Shown here: piece after piece, positions 34,701 to 47,300 of the stretch
Position numbering within the stretch: position 1 is the first letter of the stretch
Layout of the letters: each line of letters starts with the position of its first letter
Source of the DNA: Anastatus disparis
Taxonomy: Eukaryota > Arthropoda > Insecta > Hymenoptera > Eupelmidae
NCBI GenBank assembly: GCA_017163975.1
Contig: JAFFSR010000237.1
Location: 558,001-622,000 of the forward strand
Direction of reading: 5' to 3'
Length of the DNA: 64,000 bases
Position numbers and translations under genes: made by a program
Notes under the pieces: generated by a model
Told to the model about the DNA's origin: nothing
The model's database searches: none
What the model saw: the letters and a program-made list of their open reading frames with translations, nothing else

Positions 34701-35528
34701 TAAGTTTTACGAATAACATTAAAATTTCGGCTATGTGTTCCGAATGTTCAAGAGATGATTTGAAATTGTAATTTAACGTTTCCCTTTTTTTCCTTCTCAT
34801 CTCTTTCTCTGTCTCTTTTGAGCATCAATTTAAACGCAACTAAATTTCAATAATTATATGCTCGGTAAATTCTAAAACGTACTTTGACAAAAACAGAATA
34901 AAATTTAGATGCTAGACGTAACTTAGAGAAATATATTTATTATTACATTATTCAATTCTCACTCTTTTATTATTAAATACACAGAGAAAAATGTTGCAGT
35001 AAAAATCACAATAGCTCAAAGTGAAATTGTCACAGACTGACATTTTTAGCTAAAAATTACCACAGTTTATGGTAAATTCTTCACGGACATTTTGTCTGTT
35101 AAAGTAACAGACATTTTTGTCTGTAGATCGATTTCAATAAATAAATTATGACAACTTAAATTTAAATTTTTGTTTATATAACAAGAACATTTTTCTCCAT
35201 GTAGTAAAATAAACAGGTACAAACACCATAAGCATAATTTTTCAATATACTTTTTTAATTTAATCATTCATACTATTAAAACGCTTGATGGTTAATAAAG
35301 AGCCTTTTATAAATAAGACGAAAAAAAAGAAATATAATTGATTAAAAAAAAATTAACCTGAAATATCTTGTAACATTTTCCATCGGCAGGCCAATAAAGT
35401 AATTGCCAACCTCTCGGTTGTGTGGCACATGGATTGCTAGTTGGATTGGCCCAGGGTGGCGGTACAATTGCTGAATTTGTAAATTTAATGACGAATGTCG
35501 ACAGCCACAGTAATAATAGTCGCTCCAT
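31722..35528 (-). CDS. Secreted cysteine-rich DUF4789 protein, four exons
   Basis: The exons, in transcript order, are 35528-35358, 34415-34228, 33503-33163 and 32404-31722. All introns are GT-AG, the phases close, and the total is 460 aa. Residues 1-19 form a signal peptide (MERLLLLWLSTFVIKFTNS). The mature part has repeated modules of the form CYxxYTxGPCxxGxxL, for example CYEHYTKGPC, CYRIYTQGPC, CYKIGTRGPC and CHKLYTQGPC. This is the insect DUF4789 (PF16033-type) signature. There are many cysteine pairs and no membrane anchor, so an extracellular protein is likely; the function is unknown. An acceptor (TTTTACAG) ends 4 bp before the ATG, so the 5' UTR is spliced from an upstream exon. Intron 3 contains a SINE. 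Confidence 0.88.
32659..32818 (-). mobile_element. tRNA-derived SINE, copy B
   Basis: The minus strand shows the tRNA-like head (CAGTGGCTCAGTCGCTAGAGC) and a decayed B box (GAGTTTGAATTTCG). The shared body CGGCAGCCGATTGAC and CACTGTACGTTACGTGTGC follows. It ends at GCTAATTAGCATC and lacks the AGCGACGTTAA tail. It sits in intron 3 of the DUF4789 gene, in the same orientation as that gene. Confidence 0.85.
34979..35204. mobile_element. MITE-like element, CAGAGAAAAAT family, copy 1
   Basis: TACACAGAGAAAAATGTT at the left end is inverted as AACATTTTTCTCCATGTA at the right end, with two mismatches. The interior AGTAAAAATCACAATAG is closely matched by the element at 63733 (AGTAAAAATTACAATAG). No coding frame. 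It lies in intron 1 of the DUF4789 gene. Confidence 0.65.
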
Positions 35529-35647
35529 ACCTCTGTAAAAGTTGAAAATACGCTGCTGTTTAATGTAATAAAATTATGAAAGAAATTATTTTTACGGTTA
35601 TTTTAATATAACATTAGTGGATAATTTGTACATATATTTTTTATTTT

Positions 35648-35898
35648 GTAGAGAGAAATTCTATGGGTAATACTATATTATATTATAACCGTGGGACATT
35701 TTTGATTTTGTAGAAAAATTAGTATATTCATGGTAAAAATTAATTTATACATTAGAAACTTTATTTTGTATATATGGAATGTTTACTGTATGCGTAGCAA
35801 TTTTTACCATTTATATAGTGATTTTCATAAAAAATCAAGTATGTCTCACTGTTATAATGAGATATAGTTATTTTACCTGTTAAATTCCTCTCTGTGTA
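35648..35898. mobile_element. 250-bp MITE with about 53-bp imperfect inverted repeats
   Basis: The left arm (AGAGAGAAATTCTATGGGTA, continuing to GTGGGACAT) and the inverse of the right arm (AGAGAGGAATTTAACAGGTA, continuing to GTGAGACAT) align for about 53 bp with scattered differences. It lies just upstream of the first DUF4789 coding exon and has no coding frame. Confidence 0.65.
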
Positions 35899-36851
35899 AA
35901 AATTAAATGATCAATTTCTTAATCAACTTTTCTTCTGCATCTTTTCTTCTATTAATGAAAACGTAACGTACGTTCAACGCTATTTCCTTAATTACATGGA
36001 TATTAAAGCTTAAAAGTACAAGTGTTGACCAAACCTTCAAAACAAATAGCAAATCTTTTTTTTCCACTTGTTAACATTCTAAACACGTTATTTAAATTTA
36101 AATCTTTCGCGTAATATGAAAATTCTGTTCAGCAGGTTCTTTTTATGCTTTTTCTTGTAATCATGTAACTACTATAAATCAGCGGATATCCGAGAAAAAG
36201 ATCAGAAGGCAATTAATCTATCAAATAATTCACCGTGTATCTTAAACGTTTATCGCTTGCATTACATTAAATTATAAAACTTTTTTTTATGTAATAAGAA
36301 TTTAAAAAAAAATTCCTTAAAAGAAAAGGAATAAAAAATTTCATTCCATATACTAGTTAAGAAAAGAAAAAAAAAATAAGTGTGCAATTGGCAAATGTCA
36401 TGCTTACGTGTATGTATAATAAGGAAAAATCGAGAGCAGAAAAAGTTCTTTTATTTTTTTTTTTTTTAAGTTCTACTGATGGAAATAAAATGACCATACT
36501 TTCACTGTTTCACTATGGCAATGGCATTGTCCCTGAAATGAAAAAAAAAAATAAAAAATAAAAATGGTGCTTCGATTACAGTCAAAGCATACTGATTGAG
36601 ACGCATTGTAAACAGTGCCAACAATTTAAAGTTTTTCTTTATCACGTATTATAGGCTTTCTGACAATTTTCTCATTACAGACACACTGGAATTGGGTTTT
36701 TCATTTTTGAAACTAAACGACTTATTCACGAGACATAAATATAGGAAAAATTAACGATATAAATGTATATATTAAATAAAATTTTTTACATTTATGAAAA
36801 AAAATTTTATCCTAAAAAATTTATGACCATTTAAAAATTTTTTTTTTTTAT
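35899..36851. other. Noncoding DNA upstream of the DUF4789 gene
   Basis: A+T-rich sequence, probably inside the 5' intron of the DUF4789 gene. It includes several homopolymer runs and no recognisable gene or element. Confidence 0.45.
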
Positions 36852-37016
36852 TTAACGTTGCTGTATTTATGCTATCCTTACGATGTTAACTAGCGACGGA
36901 AGTTTTCAGTATGTTTGCGAACAAAACACATGTATCGTATAGAGTGGTGCTTCTATAAATTGGCAAAGAGCGAGATTCGAACTTGAACTCTCGGGTTACG
37001 AATCCATCACTCTACT
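36852..37016 (-). mobile_element. tRNA-derived SINE, copy C (truncated head)
   Basis: The minus strand begins within the A box (GTAGAGTGATGGATTCGTAA). It continues with GAGTTCAAGTTCGAATCTCG, the CACTCTATACGATACATGTG block and the tail TAAATACAGCAACGTTAA. The first part of the tRNA-like head is missing. Confidence 0.82.
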
Positions 37017-39585
37017 TATACTTTTTGAGATTATCTTGTGTTTCAAAAAAGTAAAATTAAGGTAATCACTTCTTGAATTTTTTTAAAATTTATTTTATTC
37101 AATTTTAAAATAGATAATTAATTATGTTCAAATTCGAAAATTTTTAAAAGCATTTTTTACCATAATATAAATGCATACGTTCTTTAAACATATATTGATT
37201 TTAAAATTACTTGATCTTCAGTTATGATTTACATTAAGTATCAAGATATATTAGTAAGCAAATAGTATGTTTTCGCAAATAAGCTTGGTCGTTTTCAGTA
37301 AATCAGGCTCATTTTTTATAATTTTTTAATATTATCATTACATGGACGTGAAGTATAAGTAAATAAAATGTAGATCACAACACAGATAAAAGATATTTTT
37401 TTCTTAAAAAATTATCTACCTGCAAAGTGTCCAAAAGTGCCAGCAAAAGAAAAAACGGAACTAAAAAAAAGTGATGCATCCCGCGCAATCAAGCAAAAAA
37501 TGATACAATTCAACACAATGCAATATATGTCACAAGTTAAATCGCACGTATACGAGCATAATTCAGTACCGTCATAACAATATTTTTTAACCGTCTGCCT
37601 TGCCCAAAATAAAAGAAAACAATAAAAAATTATATACGAGACAAGACCAACCGCACTATACAAGAGGACATAGTATTTCGAAGGTCAGGTCTCTTCAAAG
37701 AGTGAAAGTGAAATTGTAAGGATTACATAGCGGTTAAAAAGGATCATTTCGAATGGTTAAACCGCCAAATTTGTTTTTAAACATTATATACAGTGTATAC
37801 TTATATACTAGGTAAGGCTAGTTAATCTAACCTTTATTTTCGTTACAATAAAACGATGATGAGACTTTCTTTCGCAATAATTTTACGAGCTCTTTTTTAT
37901 TTTACAAAAACAATAATTTCATAAATCGAACGTTCGATCCTATTGATTTTGATTTTGTAATAAGACCTTTGTTAGAACAATGGGTATATAAATTTTTTTT
38001 TAATAGTATAGTATTACATAAAAGAACGAATGTACCAAAGCACGATTTCTTTTTTATAAATTCTTTAAAAATATCATTAATTGTCTATTATGTATCGATA
38101 TAAAATTTATAAAAGTTGAATCAAAAGCGAGAGAATTGTTGAATATTTCGAAAAACTAGCGTGATTCTACGTATTTTTATAACTACTTTTATGCAAATTA
38201 AATACACACTCTTCGCGTGTGACGTCAATTGAAATTAGGACTTTAATTCTATTACCGCCTTCGCGCAAAGAGGAACTTGGCGCTTCTATTGTGACATAAC
38301 TTTTGTTTCTTTACTTTATTTTTTGTTTTTGAAATAACATTTATTAACACTTTCAGACTGGATGTAATTTCCCAGCTAAAGTGACACTAAAGAATAAACG
38401 AAATTTCGAATGCGTAATGTCGTGGTTGCATTAATTTAAAGTAATTCGACGTAACAATTATTTTGTCATTAACATCGTGATTAACAGCATAAATAATAAA
38501 ATATAATAACCGCGTCTTTTTTTTGTTGCAAGTAAAATAAAACTTGAAATTAATAATCAAAACGTTTTTTGTTCAGTTCACATTTCACAAAAAAAAGCAA
38601 TCAATTACGAGAATTTCCGTGTAGAAATTTTATTATGCAGGAAAATAGTAACATTACTCGAAAATGAGCTCAAGAGCGCTAATAATAAATTAACGATCAT
38701 CATCATATTTCACGTTTATTAATACTCAAAAGGCTTTATTACCATTTCAAAGCAATAATAAAGAAAAAATTTTATCCAAAAAAAAAGAGACAGTCAGTGA
38801 ACCGCACAATAAAAACGCACGGCAGTAATTAATAGGGAAGTTGAGAAAAGAAAATTTTTCCGAAAGCCGCAATAAATATCATCCTTTCTTTAACCAATAT
38901 AACTTTAACTACCTCGACCAACACGAAATGAAAAAAAAAAGAAAAATAACCAATCAACTCATCAAAGCAAAATCCAGAAGTAAAAAGGATCGATCGTTAG
39001 ATTGACTATAATTGTATAAAGATACGTTCCTCGTCATCTTTATAAGGAATAAAAGAAAAAAAAATATAAAGCCGAGCATATTAAAAGCGCGAGCTGCTCG
39101 CGCGCTTTTAATGAAAGTGAGAGTTCCGCGTGTGGAAAGATTAGTATCTCTTCTTGTTTCTTTTTTATTCTACCTTTTTGCCTTATGGGCAAAGAAATGT
39201 GATTGTTATTCGTTATAAGGCAGAAATGCGTTTTTATTTTTTTCGCGACGTTTGTACACGCGATTGCAAAATTATGATATGGTATAAGGTAATAGATCTT
39301 TTCTTTTCCTTTTTTTTATTTGCGTAATTTTTCTTTCTTTCAGGCGCCAGGTGTTATTTAATAGTTGGATTATTCAAATTTAGGAATTTAGGATGATTAA
39401 TTGAGGATTTCTAATGTGTTTAAACAAGTGTTGAATTAGAGGATTATGTTTTCTGATGCAAGGTTCTTGTGAGATTAAAATTTTTTCCTTGCTTCGTTCA
39501 AGGTTTTTTGGCAATTGCTACTTATTGAAATTTGGTTAATTTATTGGTATAAATAAAATTAATTGTAGAGCATTATTTATAGTTG
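37017..39585. other. Noncoding DNA with a GC-rich palindrome
   Basis: No convincing coding exon. A minus-strand 83-codon frame at 37412-37663 reads a cysteine-rich hydrophobic peptide but matches no family I know. A TGACGTCA (CRE-type) site lies near 38219. The palindrome at 39080-39112 is listed separately. Confidence 0.4.
39080..39112. repeat. 33-bp GC-rich palindrome
   Basis: ATTAAAAGCGCGAG, the loop CTG, then CTCGCGCGCTTTTAAT form a hairpin with only one extra CG on the right arm. This is far more GC rich than its surroundings. It could be a cruciform, a protein-binding palindrome or an RNA hairpin. Confidence 0.7.
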
Positions 39586-39712
39586 CCCTGGTAGAAATTG
39601 TCACCAATTTTTCGCCAACCGTTGACTATTAGTTAAAAACATAGCCATAACCTATAAAGTTAGCAAACGAGTAACAGGTACAGCATTTTTATTGGTGAAA
39701 TTTCTACCAGGG
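39586..39712. mobile_element. 127-bp MITE with CCCTGGTAGAAA ends
   Basis: CCCTGGTAGAAATTGTCACC at the left is inverted at the right (GGTGAAATTTCTACCAGGG), about 22 bp with a one-base offset. The same 12-bp end occurs on the 664-bp element at 54121. No coding frame. Confidence 0.75.
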
Positions 39713-39875
39713 TGTAGTATTAACAATTTGGATTAATTGCCATTGTTGAATAAAATTACTATAATTTATTGTAAAATTTGCTAGAAATGTAATAAAATTA
39801 TGTATATTTTTATTGAATTTTACATTAAATTATTATAATTTTTGTTTATCCGTTTAATAGGTAATTGAATTTCGA

Positions 39876-40066
39876 GTCGGCCTGTGGCTCATTCGGTAGA
39901 GCATTGGATTCGTAATCTCGGGGTTCTGAGTTCGAATCCTGCTCTCGGCAGCCGATTGATGCAAGCACTACTGTACGTTACATGTGCTTTGTTCACAAAC
40001 GCACTGATATGAGCTCCGTCGCTGATTAGCATAGCAAAAATAGCATAGCATAAATATAGCGACGTA
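39876..40066 (+). mobile_element. tRNA-derived SINE, copy D (most complete)
   Basis: The tRNA-like head has an A box TGTGGCTCATTCGGTAGAGC, a central GATTCGTAATC (a CGT, Thr-type, anticodon position if folded) and a B box GAGTTCGAATCCTG. The body CGGCAGCCGATTGATG and CACTACTGTACGTTACATG follow, then GCTGATTAGCATAG and the tail TAAATATAGCGACGTAAA. The poor anticodon stem and extended non-tRNA body argue against a working tRNA. Confidence 0.88.
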
Positions 40067-43000
40067 AAAAAAAAATTCTATTAATTTGTTTTCAAAAAGT
40101 TGTTTATGATTTTTTTTGATTCACCAATTGGGTCCACTTGAATATTAAAAAAAAAAATTTTTTTATTAAATTTATCAATAAAAATAATTGTTATAATTAA
40201 TTCACAGTAGTAGTAAACGATTTAAAAGTGATCAAAGTTGATTTAAAAATCTTTTCATCAAACACAAATTTGTAATTTTTTTTACTTATATAATGATGTA
40301 TAAGTAAGAAAAAACAATCACTACAAAGTATCGAACTTTCCATTATTCATCAAATAAAAATCAATGAAACTAATTCTTACAACTTAGCCTATAAAAAAAA
40401 TCTCGAGTAGTCATTTGTTTATTTAAATCATGTGGCTAAATTGTGTGAAAAATTTTTTTGGTTAGATAAATATAAACATTCGCATTAAAATCCATCTCAA
40501 AATTATGGAGAAACGTAACTTTAAATTTATCAACGTTACAAGTGAAACGACACGCGTTACCAATACGCGTAAGCATATATTATTTTCGTTTAAAATTTTT
40601 TAAAGCAAGAAAATTTAAAAAAAAAACGAAAAAACGAGAGCGATGCATTTGAGAAAATCCGTTGTTTACAAAGATTGCTGCTACAGCTGTAGACACAATA
40701 CAAGGTATATACGTATAGCATGCAATATTTAATGTTAAATTAGAGATTATTATTAACGGTTAAATTATTGGTGGGTTAAAAAATTTTTTAAACTTCACTG
40801 CTTTTATGGTGGTTAAATATGTGTTTGTTATAACCAAAAATGATTTAAAGTTTTGTTAAAGTGCCAAGTAATTAGGGTTTTTAAATTTCTTGTTGTAATA
40901 TTAAAATTATAATTATAAGTTAAGTTTAATAAATAAACAGATAAGTAAAAATTAAATTCATACGTTTACGAAAATTGTATTATCATAACAAACGAAGTAG
41001 TTGTCCTTAAATATATTTCAGTAAAATGGTTCTCTTTAAGCTTAAAAACTAAGAGCTTGAAAAGAAAAATGAAAAAAAAAATTACAGCTCTCTATTTTCT
41101 TTTGAGAGTAAATCTTAAAGACTCCAAATATGGAAAATGTTAGTATTTAGTGTAAGAACCGGAGCGACTCTAACGCGTTATTGTTTCTTTCTTTTTTTTC
41201 ACTTATATTTATTTTGTTGGACACAACATATTATTAAGTGCACTGCTATATTCCTTGTGCATTTTACAACTTTTCTTCCTTGTATACAACGTTGAGAGCT
41301 TTAAATTTTCTTTACGAATCCGCTTTTTTTTACATTAAGTATATGGCAAACTTTATTTATGACTTTACGTGGATTCCTTATAAAAAAAAGGACAAATCAA
41401 GAATTTAATTATTTTTAAGCTTATTTTTATTTTTAGCATTTTTTTTAGATAAGAGAAATCAATTACTTGAAACCACATACTATAATTTAATTTTATTTAT
41501 ATAATCTTATCGAATGATCTGTAATCTAAGCTTTTAATAAATTAGATTTTATATTTTTTTGTTATAAAATAAAGTTACGAAGAGAATATAAAACGAAAAG
41601 TGATAAATTATTTATTTACAGTCAATAGATACAAAAATAAACTTATTTTTAATTTAAACAACTTTATAGTTAAATATAATAGTTGTAACAATTTGTATTA
41701 GAATTTACAATTTTTTTTTCTGACTGTATGAGTATAAAAACTCACTTTTTACATTTTAATATTTAAACCACACGTGATAACTCGCGCAATAAAAATAATC
41801 TTAATTATCCATTAGATTTCGAAAAGTAGTTATCCACTGATAGAAAAAAAATAAAAAATCTAAAAAAATTTGTAATTTAAATGAGTTAGCATAATAATAA
41901 TATTATTCACGTCAAGAATTTTTCGTCCAACATAATACACAAATCTTAATAAAAATAACTATTTTCAATGTTAAAATAAACAAATTAAATATTGTGAAAA
42001 CAATAAATCACCCCGACAGCTCATAAGAATTTCCAGAAAAGATAAATCGAACCAAAGCATAAAAATATCAAAACCAACTGAAAACCCAAGGAATTCACAC
42101 ACACCCAAATCGGCAACACGAGCGAATTCACCGTCATCCAGAACATAATATATGTATACATGCTTAAAAAAAACTCGTTTTTATGACATACCGATTACAT
42201 CGATCGAGAGATGTTATACCCTTATGTAATGCGTCTATATACAACCGAAGAAAAAAAAAAAAGAATTTCGAAATATCGCAGAAGGCCGTTTGTAATAATC
42301 GAAAATCCATAAATAAAAAACGTTCTTGTATACGCGAAAAGCGAGTGTAAGTAATTTAATGGTTTCTGCTTACATGCGTTACACTGTGCACTTGTATTCT
42401 TAACTTTATTTTTTTTTCGTGTATACGAAAATGGAACGCGCATTTCTGGCGAGCGTAAAAATTTTCTTAAATTGGCGAAAATAGTCAAACATTGGAAATC
42501 AATGATGAAATTGTTACGTTGCTCGGGTTTATATTTTTCTTTTTTTCTTCACTCATAATTAGTTGTTGAATTCTCGAGTGTTTTGCTATTTAAGAAAGTA
42601 AATTTTTTTTATTTTCGAGTGTGTATTTCTGGTTTTTAATTAAATTTTTGAGAATATGTTATGTAGTTTAGACTTGCATTTCTTAAAAAAAAAAATAAAA
42701 AAAAACTTATACTTTCGTTTTATAAATCTTGTTTATACAGCATGAATAATTCAACGTATCCATTGTTTATTTCAATAACAAATATAAAACATCAATCGGA
42801 TCGATGTTAAAATCTATTTATGTCGTACTGTACATCCTAAGACATAACTGTCTGACTAAAGTCCTACCTTATTCTACTTTGTCTAACTGTATTTTTAATT
42901 CTAGTTGCATTTATATATATAGAGAAAATTCATTAAATTTTAAATTGTATTGTTATCAGTATTAGCTTTTATGTTCATGCTTGCACTAATCAAATAATAT

Positions 43001-44853
43001 TTGATTTCAGATTAGATTTAAATCTTAACAAGTTAGAAATTTTCTGCCTTTTGACTCTATATCCACATTACCGTTTGTATAAAAAAAGTATTGAATTGGT
43101 TCAAGAAACTACAAACTGGTTAGTTTATTTTTCCCATTTGATTTGAATAATTGTCGCGTATATTTTGTTGAATTTACAATTTTAATTAGCCAGTTTAGTC
43201 TTTGATGTATTCTGATTTAAATAAATAAAAAATAAACAAGCTTATGAAGAATAATATTTTATCAGGTATTGACAAATTTTGGATCTTATGTAACCATCTT
43301 AATGAATAATTATTAGACGTTATTATTATTATTTTGAGAAGTATTTATGAATGCTTACTTAATTATCAATTATCTTTCTGCTATTTACCAATATAAACTT
43401 TCACACTTGTATACACGACTTCCTTAATAATTTCTTGGATTAATAAAATTATTTTACAAAAAACATTATGCAGAATCATTTATATAAAAAGTTGAAAAAA
43501 AAAATTCATTATATTATGTCTGAATTTTAAAAATTTATTACGACATTTAGCGACAGTGCGAAGAGAAAAAAAAAAATTCTTTGCGGTTTTTTTTTTCACA
43601 ACAAGAAACAGGATTCTTTGTAAGTAGATAGATATACTTATACAAATTACAAGCCAAATGCCAAGTAGGTTCTAAAAAAAACCGGTGCAATATAAATGCG
43701 AGGATAACGCGCGAAAAAGCGACACCATATTCGGTGATATTTGCTTAATTTTTAAGTTTAAATGGTGTCGTAATTAAAGTTAAAGTGTGTTTTATAGAAT
43801 TTCCAAGTAATTTTATTAATTGTTCTTTTAGTTTAACACTTTTTAAATAGTAACATAAATATAAAGTATGGTTTTTTATAATGAAATTAATTATTAATTA
43901 AAATGAGAATCATAATGATTGTTTTTTTATTTAAAATATAAAATAAATTTTATTTTTAAAATATGGTTCGACATTTTAAAAAGATCATTTTGGAAAAAGA
44001 ATCTAGAAGCAGAAAAGGCATTCTGCTTGAGTTCGCTCTTTTTTAAAATCAATAAAATCTATAACTTCTTGAAAGTGGAAAATATAATTTTGGAAAATTT
44101 ATTTTAATCAAATACTTATCCACTTGAGGTTAGTGGATTCGAAGGAAAAAGATTTCATGCTTAATTAAACTAGATCGCTATTAATGATATGAAACAAGAA
44201 TTTCTATTAAAAATGCAAGTGGACTGCACTTGCTTTAAATTTAAATTTCTCTCACTGCACTTTTAAATATCGTGCTTATGTGTATTACAAAATTTGCAAA
44301 TAAATTTTTTAATTTAATAATTATCACCATACGAAATCATTAATAGTCTTTTCAATCAATAACTTTATAATTTAATTATTCGTAAAAAATTTAATAATAC
44401 AATATTGTTTATTTAAGACAATTGATATAGAAAAGTTGCTTGATTATATTTAAATATTTAAAAAAACAAATTTTTTTTAATCACAAACTCATGTCATAAC
44501 TTACGTTGTTATCACCATCTTCTTATAATCCCAATAAAATAAAAACAATGCTAAACAATAAGATAATCTCACTGATTCACTGCACTATTTGAAAAAATCA
44601 TCGCACTACCGCCCATAAATTTGATCCTAAATGAAAATTCAATTAAAAAGAAAACTATTCTCTCCTCTTCTAATAAAAGTAAAACAAAAAAAATCAAAAG
44701 AAAATCCTACATGTCACATAACAATACTCGAACAGATCTATAAACTTTAATTGATAAAAATAAAAAAAAATACATAAACGACCCGTTCTGTTCGAGTCTC
44801 GCGCTCAGACTAAGAGGCTAAGTCTATACCAGGCTTGTATATTGTTACTTAAC
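40067..44853. other. Noncoding DNA, probable 5' intron of the DUF4789 gene
   Basis: No recognisable coding exon on either strand. The tract is A+T rich with one more GC-balanced patch near 42230-42490. An 88-codon minus-strand frame there has no family match. Confidence 0.4.
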
Positions 44854-44990
44854 CTGAGGCGGGCAAAAATACACGGTATGCGCGCGTTCGCTCGTATACG
44901 CTCGCTCCAAGCGCCCCGCTTGAAAATTGAAATCTGAACTCCAACTCTCACGTTTTACAATATATTATATATGTATATATATACCTCGAA
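44854..44990 (-). promoter_or_regulatory. Candidate promoter and noncoding first exon (minus strand)
   Basis: On the minus strand a TATATATA stretch (about 44965-44985) is followed some 30 bp later by a GTTCAGATT initiator-like sequence near 44935. A GC-rich segment then ends at a consensus donor (CCTCAG|GTTAAGT, exon end 44854). This fits a noncoding first exon for the DUF4789 gene, whose first coding exon is preceded by an acceptor at 35533-35535. That would imply a 9.3-kb 5' intron. The linkage is inference. Confidence 0.35.
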
Positions 44991-47120
44991 CCTTCACTTT
45001 CGTATATGTATCTGCTTCGGCCACCGACTAATCGTCGTCTATTGAACACTTCAAATTTTATTGCTCTTTATTTATTCTTCTTATCTATCAATTGTGCCTA
45101 ACACCAAAATTTTGATTATTCGTTATCTATTTTAGTTTCTTTATATAGTTTAATTGCTTTTAGATGTTTCAAGGTGAATTTTTTTAGAAGGAGGGAAGTA
45201 ATGGATTTAATGATTAGTGCTCGAGTGATTTTCTTGAAAATAGTAGTATTTATAGATGCTTTTTTTAGGTATACTTAATTATTTAAAAATCGTTAGATTT
45301 ATGTTTAATTATAATGAAAGTTTTTGTATTGTTCTTTGGTTTTAACGAAGGACAAAGACATAGTTTTTATCAAGTCGAGTAAATATCTTTAATTTTATTT
45401 TTTGAAAATTAAATTATTCTGTTTAACTTAAGTCTTAAGTTTATAAGTCATGCTTGAGAAACTTTTGGATGTGTACTTTGACACTTTAAATGTCGTTTAA
45501 AAAGTTTATTTTAATTATTCTATGAAATATTTCCTGTCTTTAAGCCTTGACTTCAGATTAGAAATGCTCGAAGTGTTAAGTAACTTGGCCGTTGAACTTG
45601 AAACTTACTAAATAAACCCATTAGAACTGTTTGAAATTTTTTTTATGAAATTTTGATTTTAATACGTCAATTTTAGCGTTTTATTTATTTTATTTTATTG
45701 ATAGAACAACCTGTTTGACTTTTGCGTGAGATAAATTTTATTTTTTAATAAATAATCCTATATAATTTTATGTAAGATCTATAAATTATTTCTTTATTTA
45801 TAATTTCTAATATCAAAATGTTCTTTTTTATTTTTAAATAGAAAGTTAAAAAATAAAGCAAAGTTTATTTATCAAATTCTTTTATATATGAAAGTAAAAT
45901 AGTTCAGCTGTAGTTATTCGTTATCAGAAAAATAATAATTTAGTTGAAGTTAAATCGTCACAACCATTTGTGAACAAATGATTAGCTAAATAATAAATAA
46001 AACTAAAATACATCTGCTTAAAATTCATTTGTTATGTTAAAAATTTCGAGAAATTCTGTATTTAAAAAATAAATTTTTAATTTTCAAATGAAAACTAGAT
46101 TCTTTCATTGCTATTCTAAAGAACATTGGTTTTTCACAGTATCATCAAGCTTTTTTGTAAAAATAGTTGTTTATTTTAATATGCATATAATTTACTTTTG
46201 TTGAATATATTATTTAATAATTAATAAAATAACATTTCAAAAATATTATTGAAAATTATTTAATTTTTTACTATCAAAGAATGATAAGTGGAAGTTCGGA
46301 GTTATATTCTCGTTCATGCCTATAAATAAATTATATAAATTTGTTATAAAATCCTATAACATATTCTACGCATTTCTACGTATTCATTTTTATTTTTAAT
46401 GTAAAATGAAAACAATATTTCTGTCGTGAAAGCGAAATAAGATTATTGTTATTGTAATGAATATAGAAACAGGTACATCAAACATATATTGTATATTCTT
46501 TGGCTGTTTTCTGGCATTTAAAAATTCTCTAATAAAAATGAGAAAACCAAAAAATTAATCCAATTCGGTTATTTAACTTTGAAATGACAGCAAAACAAGT
46601 GTCAAAGAATATGTATAATATAATGCAATTAATCATTTTCTTTAATTTTAGAACATAATATCATAGAATTAATTTTTAAAGATGTTGAAAACATAATTAT
46701 TTTAAAAGATGATATAAATACTTCTGTACCGCTCAACAAATTAGTATCTATTTTTTAACAGATCAATTATTAACAAATTTTCTTTATGTATAAGTATCAA
46801 AATTATATTTATAACATTTTAATTAAATTTATATATAGTTACTCAAAAAATATTTAGCAGCAATACTTTCTTATTTTAATTTCTTCAGTTCTCGTTGTTA
46901 TACGATCTAAACACTTTACAATCATCATTCTACTAAAAATTAAATTTAATAAATTAAATAAAGCTTTTCATTCCTTTCCTGCATTCATAAATAATTTTAT
47001 TTCACTTGAAAAATTTATTTAAACCTTTATCCATTTAAAAATAAAAATAAACACATTTTAGATTTTCAAAATTAAAAACAATAAATCCTACGCATTAGTA
47101 TATTTAACATATCTGTCAAA
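44991..47120. other. Noncoding DNA
   Basis: A+T-rich sequence. A weak inverted match (ATATTGTATATTCTTTG near 46490 against CAAAGAATATGTATAATAT near 46605) may be an old element. Nothing else was seen. Confidence 0.4.
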
Positions 47121-47300
47121 GAGGTCGTCAGTGGCTCACTCGGTAGAGTGATGAATTCGTAATCTCGTGGTCCCGAGTTCGAATCCCGCTCTCGACCGAT
47201 TTATACAAGCACCACTGTACTTTACATGTGCTGAAGTTCACAAACGTATTGACGACTTCCGTCGCTAATTAGTATTGTAATGATAAATATAGCGACGTTA
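47121..47300 (+). mobile_element. tRNA-derived SINE, copy E
   Basis: The head carries A box AGTGGCTCACTCGGTAGAGT, GAATTCGTAATCTCG and B box GAGTTCGAATCCCG. The body has CACCACTGTACTTTACATG and CTAATTAGTATTG, and the tail is TAAATATAGCGACGTTAAA. The first two thirds are close to copies A and D. Confidence 0.88.

Noticed and set aside
37412..37663. 83-codon cysteine-rich membrane-like peptide (minus)
   Set aside because: No recognisable family, no support from neighbours, and hydrophobic frames arise easily in this composition. It was left as a note because it ends at a donor-like CAG|GTAGAT.
39876..39950. tRNA gene (GGCTCATTCGGTAGAGC with GTTCGAATCC)
   Set aside because: The A and B boxes are good but the anticodon and acceptor stems do not pair well. 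The same head with the same non-tRNA body occurs in four other copies, which identifies a SINE.
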